Shown here piece by piece: positions 8,798-17,345 of a DNA stretch of 64,000 bases. Source of the DNA: Candidatus Finniella inopinata (GTDB lineage Bacteria; Pseudomonadota; Alphaproteobacteria; Paracaedibacterales; CAIULA01); contig NZ_SCFB01000004.1 of NCBI RefSeq assembly GCF_004210305.1, forward strand, positions 225,554-289,553, given 5' to 3'. The position numbers and the translations under genes were made by a program. How positions within the stretch are numbered: the stretch's first letter is position 1; each line of letters starts with the position of its first letter. Under the pieces are notes generated by a model. The model was not told where the DNA came from, did not search any database, and saw only the letters and a list, made by a program, of their open reading frames with translations.

Positions 8798-10393
8798 CTA
8801 AGCTACAGCCCGATTAATGGCATCCATCGCTAAATCCAACCAAAGAGGATATCCTTTTTCGTGTGGCTCATAAGTCCCACCTATAACAAGTTTTCCAGTC
8901 TCAACATGTGGAATATTAATCCGACGGTGAGATCCCGTCGTCTTCCCAAATGCACGAATCGTCCCCCCCATCCTTTCAATAATCGTTTTAAGGTCATTGT
9001 AGTCAACTTTCTTTTTGCGTTCATTGTCTTCGGCAACTTCTTTAAACGCCAAAACATCCTTTTTGACCCGTTGAATACCAGAGATTGAACTTGCCGAACT
9101 ACTGCAACCTATAGCTTCCATAAGAGCTTGTTCTTCTCTCCGCTTATCTTTTTCCGTTATTTTTCTAGAAAAAGAGGAAGATGAAGAACTCGAAGATGAT
9201 GATGAAATTTCTTCCTCCTCTTCGTCAGATTCAGAAGAAGCCACAGATTCAGACTGTTGTCCAGAACTAGCACATGCACTTGTACTCGAAGATGAGGATG
9301 AGGATGAGGATGAGGATGAAGCATCCTTCTTCATTGCCTTTTGTTCGGCTTCATACTTTTTCTTAGCTTGTTCTATCCATAAACAGCTTTTTACGAACAC
9401 TTTTAACAGTTTCGCAATCTCTTTTTCGACACCGTTCTTGTCTGCAAGTTTCATTATTTCACCAAAAGCCCTCATTCCTGCCATAAAAGACATACGCACA
9501 CAAATTATTTGTGGATCACGACTCATGCGCTCCACTAAGGAAGCCATATCTTCAGCAGAAGAACTATCACTCAGACCCAATATTTTGAAACCGTCGTTTT
9601 TGAATTCTCTGTAGTAATTATTCAGCGTATCCCCTGAATAACTCAGGTTCATCCCATCCTCGGTAAGAATTCCATGTCGTTCAAGCCCGATAGTTGTTGC
9701 TTCATCTACAAAAGGTTTCGTCAAATCTAAAATTTCTTTGACATAAAAATACTCTCTATTTTCTTGGCTCCGTATTATGGCGCGCAGCTTCGTATGAGAA
9801 TTTGCCTTCTTATTAGCCTTTAATTTTCCCCTATACTTTTCATAGAGTTCTTTTTCTTTTAAATAATCCAAATAAACATTCGAATAGAACTGATCTAAAA
9901 AAGCTTCTAGATCGAATGAACCAACCGATTTTCGTGTTTTCATCAAAGAAATACAAAGACCAATTGGCTTTGTATATCGTTTTTGAAGTCTAACATAAAC
10001 ATCTAAATCATGTTGAATTTTAGCAATCTCGTCTTCCAATACAATTTTGCCTTCTTTATGACCTGTTCCCAAAAGATGGCAATAGGTTTCCAGCTTCACC
10101 TCAGGAGAAAGATCGTCCCGTAACATGAAAACACGCAGCGTTTCATTATAACCCTTTCTACCCTCCATAATGGCCTGAATCTTATTAAAAGATAATTCCG
10201 TGTCTTCAAGACTTTTGCCATTAAAAAGAAACGGTGCTGGTGCAGAACTGGAACTACTAGAGGAGCTGCTTGAACTACTGGAAGAGCAGCTAGCACTACT
10301 TGTCACTCCGTCGCTCAAATCTCCCGCATCGGACGCATGCACGACAGCCAAGAGGAACTTCATAGCCAAAAGGCATTTAATTATGTTTTTCAT
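8798..10393 (-). CDS. exported poly-Ser protein, unknown function
   Basis: 531 residues with a signal peptide (cleavage likely after VVHA near residue 20). Right after it comes a near-pure Ser run (about residues 32-50). Two more Ser runs sit near 350-375 and 395-408, separated by an acidic patch (ESDEEEEE). The rest is charged and mostly helical. The Ser runs act as linkers between an N-terminal domain (about 55-345), a short middle helix and a C-terminal domain of about 110 residues. Part of the DNA is an in-frame hexanucleotide repeat (TCATCC) at 9291-9319, so copy number could vary without frameshift. I recognise no family; an exported, host-facing protein is inference. Confidence 0.75.
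   Translation of the reverse strand: MKNIIKCLLAMKFLLAVVHASDAGDLSDGVTSSASCSSSSSSSSSSSSSSAPAPFLFNGKSLEDTELSFNKIQAIMEGRKGYNETLRVFMLRDDLSPEVKLETYCHLLGTGHKEGKIVLEDEIAKIQHDLDVYVRLQKRYTKPIGLCISLMKTRKSVGSFDLEAFLDQFYSNVYLDYLKEKELYEKYRGKLKANKKANSHTKLRAIIRSQENREYFYVKEILDLTKPFVDEATTIGLERHGILTEDGMNLSYSGDTLNNYYREFKNDGFKILGLSDSSSAEDMASLVERMSRDPQIICVRMSFMAGMRAFGEIMKLADKNGVEKEIAKLLKVFVKSCLWIEQAKKKYEAEQKAMKKDASSSSSSSSSSSSTSACASSGQQSESVASSESDEEEEEISSSSSSSSSSSFSRKITEKDKRREEQALMEAIGCSSSASSISGIQRVKKDVLAFKEVAEDNERKKKVDYNDLKTIIERMGGTIRAFGKTTGSHRRINIPHVETGKLVIGGTYEPHEKGYPLWLDLAMDAINRAVA
9291..9319. repeat. hexanucleotide microsatellite in a Ser-run
   Basis: On the minus strand the unit TCATCC is repeated about four and a half times and encodes Ser-Ser. 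Slippage would lengthen or shorten the linker in frame. Other Ser-runs in the same gene use more mixed Ser codons. Confidence 0.7.
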
Positions 10394-10450
10394 CGCGCAC
10401 CAAATAAAAAAGTTTTAGTGCTTTTTATATAGTGAATAAAGACAATAAAT

Positions 10451-10897
10451 TCAACGACTAATTATTTTTTTGATTTCTTCTAACTGCTCTTTTAATCCTC
10501 GAATCTCATCACGCAGGGAACTTTCATCCTCCTCATCCGGGCCTTCCAACGATTTATTTTCCGCCTCGGCCGCCTGTTGCATGGAATTGACTATCAAACC
10601 AAAAAACAAGTTCAATACGGTAAACGTCACCAAAACCATAAACGGAACAAAGAATAAATAACAATGGGGATACGTCTTCGATAAAGTACGCAGGATATTT
10701 CCCCAATCATCCGCTAACATCAACTGGAACAGGGTAAACATGGTGCCCCCCAGTGTGCCAAAATATTCAGCATCGCTAGAAAACAAGTTGTATGCAATGA
10801 TTGACGCCACATAGAACGACAACAGCAATATAACCGCTACGCTCAAAATGCCAGGCAAAGCCCTGGAAACAGATGCCACAATAACGCGCATCCTTGG
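10451..10897 (-). pseudogene. voltage-gated cation channel, C-terminal part (split by IS copy B)
   Basis: This part encodes the end of S4 through the pore and a C-terminal coiled coil. After S5 (LSVAVILLLSFYVASIIAYNLF) the pore loop reads TLFQLMLADDWGN, then S6 (FVPFMVLVTFTVLNLFFGLIVNSM) and an acidic linker with a heptad-like helix (LRDEIRGLKEQLEEIKKII). Joining it to the part at 12353-12731 through one copy of the 10-bp target duplication restores one frame of about 271 residues (...LFPRM-RVIVASV...), the usual length of bacterial single-domain NaChBac-type channels that tetramerise in the inner membrane. An ATG at 10900 created at the IS edge might allow translation of the fragment, but without the voltage sensor. 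Confidence 0.88.
10888..10897. repeat. 10-bp target-site duplication, left of IS copy B
   Basis: GCATCCTTGG at 10888-10897 is repeated exactly at 12353-12362 on the other side of the IS. ISAs1-family elements generate 8-10 bp duplications. Confidence 0.93.
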
Positions 10898-12352
10898 CAT
10901 GGCGATTGCACTGACATCTCCTCAGCCTAGTTTTTAAAATTACGGTTTCTGCTATTTCCCAAACTTTTGTAGATTGATTTGATTTTGTAGGTTTTGAGAG
11001 ATCTACTTCCTGTTTTTTTTATTTTTAGACACTATCCTCCCCTTTAAAAGACTTACCGTTTATATCAGTCAATCCGCTCAAACGCGCTTTAAATTGTGGT
11101 CAGCGGTTAGAATTTTCAATAAGTATTTGTTGTCCCAGCCTGCTACCTTCCGTCGACAGCTCACCCCTCGTTTATTCGTTTTTTCTTGCTTGAGTAGATT
11201 CAAAGCAATACGTCTCATGACAGCCAAATTCTTGGCCGCGTGGCCAACATGCACCTGGTTATGGTCTTCCCTAAAACCTACATCCAAAGACCAGTGCAGG
11301 TTAATTTCTATGTTCCAGTGTTTTCTGACAGCAACCATAAACTGATCAATATTTTCATAGGCTAAACTTGTTAGAAAGTAGCGGGTACTACGCTCAACCT
11401 GATTATTAGTTGTGCGTGTTGTTTCAAGCATGCCAACACCCTTTAACCCAGGCCAACGAAGTTGAAATACTGCCGGATCGCGTGCTGATACTAATGTATA
11501 GCGACGTGTTTCTATGCGACCATGATCATGGATCTTCTCTACTTTCCGTCGATTAAGCATCTTCTTGTACTGACGTGATTCTCCTATATGGAAAATTGCC
11601 TTGACCATTTCATGAAGCTTCGGTTGATTATCTTTTAGAGCTAATACGTAGTCTGCACCTTGAATTAAGATCTCTTCAGCAATTGACTGCTGACAACCCA
11701 TGGCGTCAATGGTGACTGTACTACCAGTAACATCAATCATCTTGAGTAATTTTGGAATGGCTGTAATTTCATTGGATTTTTCATCCGTTTTAACTTGCCC
11801 TAAAAGAAGACTTTGATTGCTTGCCCAGGCACTTACAATGTGTAGGGCTTTTTTCTCTTTTCTTCTGTTGCCAGAACCCCGTAGCGTTTTTCCATCAATA
11901 GCAATAATCTCAGAATTAACATCGATAGAGAGTGACTTGATCCATGCATAAAAGCAGGATTCAAATTGCTCTGGGTCAAGTATGGAAAACACACGGCCAA
12001 AAGTATCATGAGATGGCACACCATTAGGCAGCTCGAGAAATGTTGATAACCAATCGTATTTGGCTTTGCCAAATTCACTAATATCAACCCAGTTATCAGC
12101 GCCACAAATTGTGGCCAATATTGTTATTACCAAGATATCGTGCAATTTGTGAAGCTTGTTGTGGTTATCAATACGAGGATCGGCAAGAGGTTCAAAATGT
12201 TTGAGGAAAGTATCTGATAACTGCATCCCTGTTTCCTTTTTCTTTATTGAGAAAAAAGAATAATAACAACGGATAGAACAGCAGAAAAGCCGAATAAAAA
12301 ATTAGGAAATAATTTTTAGAATACTAAACTAATTTTCAGTGCAATCGCCATG
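10898..12352 (-). mobile_element. ISAs1-family insertion sequence, copy B (complete, 1455 bp)
   Basis: Perfect 17-bp terminal inverted repeats: CATGGCGATTGCACTGA at 10898-10914 and TCAGTGCAATCGCCATG at 12336-12352. One transposase gene occupies most of the length, with about 125 bp of leader and 180 bp of trailer. Matched 10-bp duplications on both sides show a single simple insertion, and also that the segment between copies A and B has not been inverted by recombination between them. It interrupts the cation channel gene in the S4 region. Confidence 0.96.
11078..12226 (-). CDS. ISAs1-family transposase
   Basis: A complete 382-residue DDE transposase. The N-terminal region (about 1-95) matches the domain associated with ISAs1 transposases (LADPRIDNHNKLHKLHDILVI). 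Catalytic Asp candidates are D111 in IAIDGKTLRG and D174 in TIDAMGCQ, with the Glu in FREDHN near residue 310. No frameshift or internal stop. A purine-rich leader with AGGGATGCAG precedes the start. Identical over the shared length to copy A at the left window edge. Confidence 0.96.
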   Translation of the reverse strand: MQLSDTFLKHFEPLADPRIDNHNKLHKLHDILVITILATICGADNWVDISEFGKAKYDWLSTFLELPNGVPSHDTFGRVFSILDPEQFESCFYAWIKSLSIDVNSEIIAIDGKTLRGSGNRRKEKKALHIVSAWASNQSLLLGQVKTDEKSNEITAIPKLLKMIDVTGSTVTIDAMGCQQSIAEEILIQGADYVLALKDNQPKLHEMVKAIFHIGESRQYKKMLNRRKVEKIHDHGRIETRRYTLVSARDPAVFQLRWPGLKGVGMLETTRTTNNQVERSTRYFLTSLAYENIDQFMVAVRKHWNIEINLHWSLDVGFREDHNQVHVGHAAKNLAVMRRIALNLLKQEKTNKRGVSCRRKVAGWDNKYLLKILTADHNLKRV

Positions 12353-12362
12353 GCATCCTTGG
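12353..12362. repeat. 10-bp target-site duplication, right of IS copy B
   Basis: GCATCCTTGG, identical to 10888-10897; one copy is the original target in the channel gene. Confidence 0.93.
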
Positions 12363-12731
12363 AAATAACGAAATTAATCGTTCAACCCGCAAAAGGCGCA
12401 ATGTCCGCAAAATTGACAATGGCCCTGTCGATGGCACCAATGCAATTAAGATAACAAAGGCATCAAATAAATTCCAGCCTTTCTCGAAGGATCGCCATCC
12501 GCTGGCATAAATTCTGACGACCAACTCAACCAGAAAAACGCCCAGAAAAACACTGTCAAAATGGTGTAAAAGGCTGACAATATCAGGATGCTGGGCCCAA
12601 GAAAAAGTCTGTATGCCCCAAAGCACCGCATTTAAAAGAACCAAGACACCTATAAACTCGTGACCTCGATTACTCTCTAAAAACAGTTCTAATTCATTAT
12701 CGCGCTTTAACATCATAAAAAAATTATCCAA
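12353..12731 (-). pseudogene. voltage-gated cation channel, N-terminal part (split by IS copy B)
   Basis: Encodes S1-S4 of a single-domain voltage-gated channel: S1 FIGVLVLLNAVLWGIQTF, S2-S3 FDSVFLGVFLVELVVRIYA and NLFDAFVILIALV, and the S4 voltage sensor RTLRLLRVERLISLFPRM with Arg every third residue. Native sequence ends at the target duplication; the frame continues into the IS as PWRLH and stops. Its ATG lies inside the end of the upstream membrane-protein gene (8-bp overlap), so the two were translationally coupled. See the C-terminal part at 10451 for the reconstructed whole. Confidence 0.88.
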
Positions 12732-13563
12732 TATTTTCCAAAAGCAACATAATAAAAACTATAAGGCTTTTGAACGTAAGACTGGCAAGAAATGTCGGGA
12801 AATGGGACCGGCCCTCCAGCAAAGAAAATTCCGTTTTTGCTGTTGTTAAAATCAAGCCACCCGCCAAAAAGGCACCCATAAACGTTGTCATAATCAGGTG
12901 AACAGGCGTCGTTACATAAAAACTAAACAACCACCCGGCCAAAACACCCAGCATAATCAAATATCGACCAGAATATTTAAACCGCTTTGGAAAATGATAA
13001 CTTAAAGAATGATCCTCCAAAACAAAATGAAAAGCCATAATCACGGTGAACAAAATCATCCCATATAAACTTTCTCGGGCCAAAACCGGCATAATCAAAG
13101 TCGTTAGGAATCCCACATACATCATAATCAGCACATGACTCACATACACAAATCCCCCCGCTTCTTCACCTTTTTTACTGTGATCGTGGGCCAACTTTTC
13201 CAGGGCATACCAAACGCAAAATCCCAAAATCACAAACAAGAAAACAACAAACAGCAGGTTCTTCTCATCTTGCATGAAATTTGTGGTCACTTGTTGCTTC
13301 ACCAAGGCCAAGTTACCAATAAACCCAGGGATAGCATGTAAAAAAACGTACCCCAGGGCCAGCCCTCCGCCAATCGAATTTAAAATGGCATCGTTCAAGG
13401 CGTTAACTCTTCTAAGCCTTGGCACCAACCAGTGCACAAAAAGCAGACACACCATACTAAGCGCACATGCCATGACCACATCTAAAGGCTTCCCCTTGTT
13501 TGACATAATCTCAAGACCATAGGGATTTAAATTGGCCCCAGCCGTTGTTAGAAAATTTATCAC
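12724..13563 (-). CDS. multi-pass inner-membrane protein, possibly ZIP-like
   Basis: 279 residues with about eight hydrophobic segments. Polar signatures inside the membrane part include GGGLALGYVFLHAIPG (TM2), AFHFVLEDHSL (middle) and FMGAFLAGGLIL (near the C-terminus), which loosely recall ZIP-family metal transporters; I would not assign it firmly. A short charged loop (HDHSKKGEEAGG) splits the halves. The gene overlaps the channel gene by 8 bp and was probably co-transcribed with it, suggesting a joint role in ion handling; that link is inference. Confidence 0.7.
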   Translation of the reverse strand: MINFLTTAGANLNPYGLEIMSNKGKPLDVVMACALSMVCLLFVHWLVPRLRRVNALNDAILNSIGGGLALGYVFLHAIPGFIGNLALVKQQVTTNFMQDEKNLLFVVFLFVILGFCVWYALEKLAHDHSKKGEEAGGFVYVSHVLIMMYVGFLTTLIMPVLARESLYGMILFTVIMAFHFVLEDHSLSYHFPKRFKYSGRYLIMLGVLAGWLFSFYVTTPVHLIMTTFMGAFLAGGLILTTAKTEFSLLEGRSHFPTFLASLTFKSLIVFIMLLLENIG

Positions 13564-13714
13564 GATCGAAACTCAATAATTTAATATTTTAATTAATTTT
13601 AATTTAATTTCTTTATTAATAAAAGGCTAAAATTTCAAGGAATTAATGGTTGGAAAAGCAGCCACGTTTCCCTAAGATTGTCACGATTTACCGACTCAAA
13701 TTACTGCTAAAAAA

Positions 13715-14314
13715 ATGAACAGCCCTGAAATTCAACAGATGATCCAACTACTCAGCCGACTACCTGGCTTAGGTCCGCGCTCGGGGCGTCGCGTAGCCTT
13801 GCACCTTTTAAAAAAACGAGAGGCACTCTTAAAGCCCTTGATCGAAGCCCTGCAAACCGCTGATCAAACCATCACGACCTGCCAACAATGCTTCAATCTT
13901 GACACCAGCAACCCCTGTCACCTTTGTCAAGATACCAAACGTGATGACCACAGCCTATGCATCGTCGCCGATGTCGCAGACCTATGGGCTATTGAACGTT
14001 CACAAATTTTCAAAGGCAGATATCATGTTTTAGGAGGGCTTTTATCAGCCCTTGATAACATTGGCCCTCAACAACTTACCATCCAACCTCTTTTAAAACG
14101 TTTAGAAAATGGACAAATACAGGAAATCATCCTGGCACTAAATTCAACAGTCGATGGGCAAACCACTGTTCATTATTTGGCCAATCATCTTCAATCATAT
14201 GCCGTTAAGCTATCAAGCTTAGCTCAAGGGGTCCCCATGGGCGGAGAATTAGATTACCTGGATGATGGAACACTGTCAGCTGCCTTTTCTGAAAGAAAAA
14301 GACTATACGCTTAG
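13715..14314 (+). CDS. recR: recombination protein RecR
   Basis: 199 residues, normal for RecR, which loads RecA with RecO at gaps. Visible are the N-terminal helix-hairpin-helix ([20 protein letters not shown]), the four-Cys zinc finger ([16 protein letters not shown]), the Toprim domain start ([14 protein letters not shown]) and the C-terminal [16 protein letters not shown] motif. No dnaX or ybaB gene is next to it. A tRNA-Arg gene faces its 3' end. Confidence 0.96.
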   Translation: MNSPEIQQMIQLLSRLPGLGPRSGRRVALHLLKKREALLKPLIEALQTADQTITTCQQCFNLDTSNPCHLCQDTKRDDHSLCIVADVADLWAIERSQIFKGRYHVLGGLLSALDNIGPQQLTIQPLLKRLENGQIQEIILALNSTVDGQTTVHYLANHLQSYAVKLSSLAQGVPMGGELDYLDDGTLSAAFSERKRLYA

Positions 14315-14322
14315 TGGGAAAA

Positions 14323-14399
14323 TGGCGCGCCCGAGAAGAGTCGAACTCCTAACCTTCAGATCCGTAGTCTGACGCTCTATCCAATTGAGCTACGGGCGC
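14323..14399 (-). tRNA. tRNA-Arg (anticodon ACG)
   Basis: Read on the minus strand, the acceptor stem GCGCCCG pairs with CGGGCGC, followed by discriminator G and encoded CCA. The D-arm is GCTC...GAGC, the anticodon stem TCAGA/TCTGA with loop CTACGGA (anticodon ACG), and the T-arm AGGAG-TTCGACT-CTTCT contains one G-T wobble. 77 nt with CCA. The anticodon would be read as Arg (CGU/CGC/CGA after A-to-I editing). Confidence 0.96.
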
Positions 14400-14463
14400 A
14401 CTAACAATCTCTATTTGTAATTAAAAGAGCTCATGCTTGCAATAGATTTCATAGATTATTCAC

Positions 14464-14499
14464 AAAAAAAAAGCCCAGACCTTTTTATCCGAGCTTTTG
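14464..14499 (-). terminator. rho-independent terminator of the Ala-rich small protein gene
   Basis: On the minus strand AAAAGCTCGGA pairs with TCTGGGCTTTT (two G-T wobbles) around an 8-nt loop and runs into a T-rich tract of nine. It lies about 20 nt after the stop at 14521. Confidence 0.85.
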
Positions 14500-14520
14500 A
14501 TTTCTTAAAAGGAATGTAAT

Positions 14521-14883
14521 TTATGCCGCTGGCGCGTTCATCACTGGTGCATGAGCATGTGCCGCTGCGACTGGTGTTGCCGGACATGGGCAAGTCATTT
14601 TATTCAACTTATCAGTCAGTTCATTCGCAACTTTAACATTTACATTGCTGTGGTGGCGGTGGTGTGCGCCACTTTTTTTAGCAGGCGTTGCTGCTGGGTG
14701 TGCAGCAGCAGGATGCGCCGCCTCAGCAGCCTTTGCATCTGCCTTAGGAGCAGCAGGCGCTGCTTCAGTCTTTGCTGGTGCAGCTGGTGCACTTGCAGCA
14801 GCGTCTGGCTTCTTCGCGTCTTCAGCTACCAAAGCAGTAGCAAGCAAAAGAGACAAAGCAGTTGGTATAAACAATTTTTTCAT
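14521..14883 (-). CDS. small exported Ala/Pro/Lys-rich protein
   Basis: 120 residues: signal peptide MKKLFIPTALSLLLATALVA, then a low-complexity Ala-Pro-Lys segment (about 22-75), a His-rich patch (GAHHRHHSN), a short charged helix (VKVANELTDKLNKM), a CPCP pair and an Ala/His tail. His and Cys could bind metal, but no family is recognisable. The gene has its own terminator and a purine-rich leader, so it is probably monocistronic and well expressed. Confidence 0.75.
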   Translation of the reverse strand: MKKLFIPTALSLLLATALVAEDAKKPDAAASAPAAPAKTEAAPAAPKADAKAAEAAHPAAAHPAATPAKKSGAHHRHHSNVNVKVANELTDKLNKMTCPCPATPVAAAHAHAPVMNAPAA

Positions 14884-15027
14884 AGCCGAGGTAACTCCCT
14901 TAATTTGAATAGGCTTGTTAATCGTCTCTCAAAATAACATGAGATGACCTATGAGTAATTTTATATGAATTTTGCTTAATAAAACATTAATTTTTTATTC
15001 TTAAATCATTTTATTGCCAAACTGTGT

Positions 15028-15573
15028 CTACGGGGCCATCATCCCATAGCTCTTTTCAATTAACGGAAAAGCTTTTGCCTCAGGCAATTGATAATGCCAC
15101 CACTCAAACTGATATAAATCCCAGCCTGCCGTCAGCATAATCCCCAACAATTTATATCGATTAGCATTCACCTGCGGCGAGCAATCCCCCGCATGGTGCG
15201 ACTGTGTCGTAAAATCGTCAAAGGGCGTTCCCATATCCAGCTCTTGGCCGACTCCATCAACTAACGTTAAGTCAATGGCCACCCCTCTGGTGTGGTTAGA
15301 CCCCTTCTTAGGATCAGCCACATAAGGCGAATCCGGAAAAATTTTCCACAATTTCTCTTGAGCTTTTTGGGGACGAAACGCATCAAAAATTTTAAATCTC
15401 AAATTTTGCTGTGCCGCTAGATCCACTGCTTTCTCGAACAAGGGCAATGCTTGCGGATGCAGCAGACAGATCGATTGATCATAAATCTGCTGCCCCGTAA
15501 AATTATTTTCCGATCCATACCTTAAATCCAAGATAACAGGATGGGTCTTTTCAGTAATCTCAACTAACGCCAA
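15028..15573 (-). CDS. D-alanyl-D-alanine dipeptidase (VanX/DdpX family, M15D)
   Basis: 181 residues. The zinc and catalytic residues are intact: SNHTRGVAIDLTL supplies H94 and D101, EWWH supplies E157 and H160, and R67 in FDAFRPQ matches the substrate-stabilising Arg. There is no signal peptide, fitting a cytosolic enzyme that hydrolyses D-Ala-D-Ala in cell-wall recycling. There are no van-type neighbours, so a resistance role is not suggested. It follows the exported gene at 15586 by 12 bp on the same strand and may be co-transcribed with it. Confidence 0.92.
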   Translation of the reverse strand: MALVEITEKTHPVILDLRYGSENNFTGQQIYDQSICLLHPQALPLFEKAVDLAAQQNLRFKIFDAFRPQKAQEKLWKIFPDSPYVADPKKGSNHTRGVAIDLTLVDGVGQELDMGTPFDDFTTQSHHAGDCSPQVNANRYKLLGIMLTAGWDLYQFEWWHYQLPEAKAFPLIEKSYGMMAP

Positions 15574-15585
15574 TTTAAAACCTTT

Positions 15586-16092
15586 TTAAGTACCTGGATT
15601 ATCAAACGTTACGTAGCAGAAAAACTTCATACGTAAGTCTTTATTAAATTGTTTACCCAGCAAAGCTTTCCGACCCCATGCCACAGCTGTTTTCTTGCCG
15701 CCATCATAGGAAACCACAACTTTTTCATCCGCATTGTTTTTCAAGGCCTCGACAATCTGCAGCACGACCGTGTCTTTGGAGACATCTTTATTAAGTTCTG
15801 ATCTATCAGAACTTGCAGCGATAACTTTACCATCTTCCACCCAAATCAGGGGCCCTCCATTCGTAGCATCGCCAAGAACTACAGGCTTTATTGGGTAATT
15901 TTGGTAATTTTTCTCCTGATCTGTATTTATACTATTAATAATAGTTTCGGGCCCTTTGGTCTGAATAATATTAGATAGCTCTTCAAACCGCTTATTCGCT
16001 TCCTCAACAATCTTCTGCTTTGTCGAAGCACCCGCTTGCTCACAAATAAACAGACTCACTATAACCAGAAAAATTTTTGAAATTTTGGACAT
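15586..16092 (-). CDS. exported protein, possibly a single Cache-like domain
   Basis: 168 residues with a signal peptide (MSKISKIFLVIVSLFICEQAGA). The mature part has an N-terminal helix followed by a beta-rich segment (GPLIWVEDGKVIAAS...KVVVSYDGGKKTAVAWGRKALL...FFCYVTFD) whose spacing resembles small periplasmic Cache/PAS-like domains. This is only a pattern impression. It has no transmembrane or signalling module, so it would be a soluble periplasmic protein. Just upstream of the dipeptidase gene. Confidence 0.65.
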   Translation of the reverse strand: MSKISKIFLVIVSLFICEQAGASTKQKIVEEANKRFEELSNIIQTKGPETIINSINTDQEKNYQNYPIKPVVLGDATNGGPLIWVEDGKVIAASSDRSELNKDVSKDTVVLQIVEALKNNADEKVVVSYDGGKKTAVAWGRKALLGKQFNKDLRMKFFCYVTFDNPGT

Positions 16093-16377
16093 TTTTTTTA
16101 ATCCTCATGTTAAATTTTCCTAATTTTTTCACATATTAACTCAAACCTCAACACTGAAATATTTTTTCAGGTCCCTTACTTTCAAACTGTGATAAAAATG
16201 TGTGATAAAAATCTCAACAAAATCATTTTGATTCCTTCACCATCGCCAACAAAAATGCCTTGCAGATATTAGCCAGCGATCGACAATTACAATTGAAGCG
16301 GGCCCCAGCCCTATAACTTTTGTTACGCCTTCTCAAACATGAACAAGCCCTCCCATATCGTCGATCTGGGTAAATTT

Positions 16378-16917
16378 TCATCCTGTAAATCCCCTTTCAA
16401 TCATTGCTGCAACTGTTGAATCTTTTTCCTTACTGCCCCGTGACGACCTGAACTCAAAGGCGTAGGCGTCTTTCAAACACGCTCCAAAAATATCCGCAAT
16501 CGTTGAAATTATCCCCGTCGCCTCCCCCGGCATATGACCAGAGTAAAGTGTCAAACATCCCAAACACGAAACCAAACCAAAGGCCGCTGAAATCACCATA
16601 ATGTCAGCACGGGTATTTTTATGGCCACCTTGAATAAACGCCACATCCCTCAAACGCGCACTCTGCCGATCTTCCAAAAACGCCAACTCCAGTCGCGCCT
16701 CAATCTCCATCATCGATTTTTGAAACTCGGCAACCAATAAAGAATTTTCACGCAACAACTGCATCATTTGGGTCGGATCTTCCTGACCCGTCACCCGACG
16801 CGCCACCTGAACAACTTCCTCCGCCATTTGTTCTGCCTGATTTCCCCCCAACCATTTCGCAATAACAGGGGCAAACTGCGCTAAACCCAAAGCACTCGCA
16901 ATAATCGGAAACGGCAT
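16378..16917 (-). CDS. GTA/prophage three-TM holin-like protein
   Basis: About 179 residues from ATG 16917, chosen because GGGGAGG lies just upstream and the preceding gene stops at 16920; an in-frame start at 16986 would overlap that gene. A hydrophobic N-terminus (FPIIASALGLAQFAPVIAKWLGG), a long charged helix with EARLELAFLEDRQSARLRD, then two hydrophobic segments (ADIMVISAAFGLVSCLGCLTLY and GIISTIADIFGACL) match the three-TM holin family tied to gene-transfer-agent release. Together with the adjacent hydrolase it forms the lysis pair at the distal end of the cluster. Confidence 0.8.
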   Translation of the reverse strand: MPFPIIASALGLAQFAPVIAKWLGGNQAEQMAEEVVQVARRVTGQEDPTQMMQLLRENSLLVAEFQKSMMEIEARLELAFLEDRQSARLRDVAFIQGGHKNTRADIMVISAAFGLVSCLGCLTLYSGHMPGEATGIISTIADIFGACLKDAYAFEFRSSRGSKEKDSTVAAMIERGFTG

Positions 16918-16919
16918 AC

Positions 16920-17345
16920 CTACCTCCCCAATTGATAAAACAAATGCTGCCCCATTCGCATTCTTGGCTCCTGATTGACAGCCCACTTGGGTTGCTTCAT
17001 CAGCACACTATGATAATGATCCGCCCTTTTGGTGATATCTGGCCAATCCCTACAGGCAACCCCTTCAGCCACGTTCAGGCAGGTTAAGAACAACGGGTCA
17101 TGGATGTAGCGCTGTCTTATAATCAGACAATTGGGATCTCCCGCATTCCAACAAGAAAACTGCCAGGGCTTTTGACACACCTCCCCAATCGTCTTCCCAA
17201 ACCAGGTTTGTTGTCGCACCCTGTTCATCACAACGTTCGCAATCGCGATTAAACTTGCCAGGCCCCCATCTTTTCTGTTGTATTCCCCCCTCGCCTCGCC
17301 ATAAATGGTCCGCGCCAAAATATCCAAATCTTGATCTGTTTCCAT
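16920..17345 (-). CDS. SleB-like cell wall hydrolase (prophage/GTA lysin)
   Basis: 141 residues covering one Hydrolase_2-type domain: LDILARTIYGEARGE with the likely catalytic Glu at the start, IANVVMNRV, the WQFSCWN aromatic block and the end ADHYHSVLMKQPKWA. Such enzymes cleave peptidoglycan and occur at the end of alphaproteobacterial GTA-like clusters. No signal peptide; export would depend on the holin encoded next to it. Starts at the last base of the previous gene's stop. Confidence 0.85.
   Translation of the reverse strand: METDQDLDILARTIYGEARGEYNRKDGGLASLIAIANVVMNRVRQQTWFGKTIGEVCQKPWQFSCWNAGDPNCLIIRQRYIHDPLFLTCLNVAEGVACRDWPDITKRADHYHSVLMKQPKWAVNQEPRMRMGQHLFYQLGR

Noticed and set aside
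9291..9319. CRISPR or VNTR array
   Set aside because: It is a short in-frame Ser-codon repeat without spacers.
1..12352. A composite transposon made of the two IS copies
   Set aside because: Copy B has its own matched target duplication inside the channel gene, so it inserted singly; the DNA between is ordinary chromosome.
15028..15573. Vancomycin-resistance vanX gene
   Set aside because: The enzyme family matches but there are no vanH/vanA partners or regulators; a housekeeping dipeptidase is the simpler reading.
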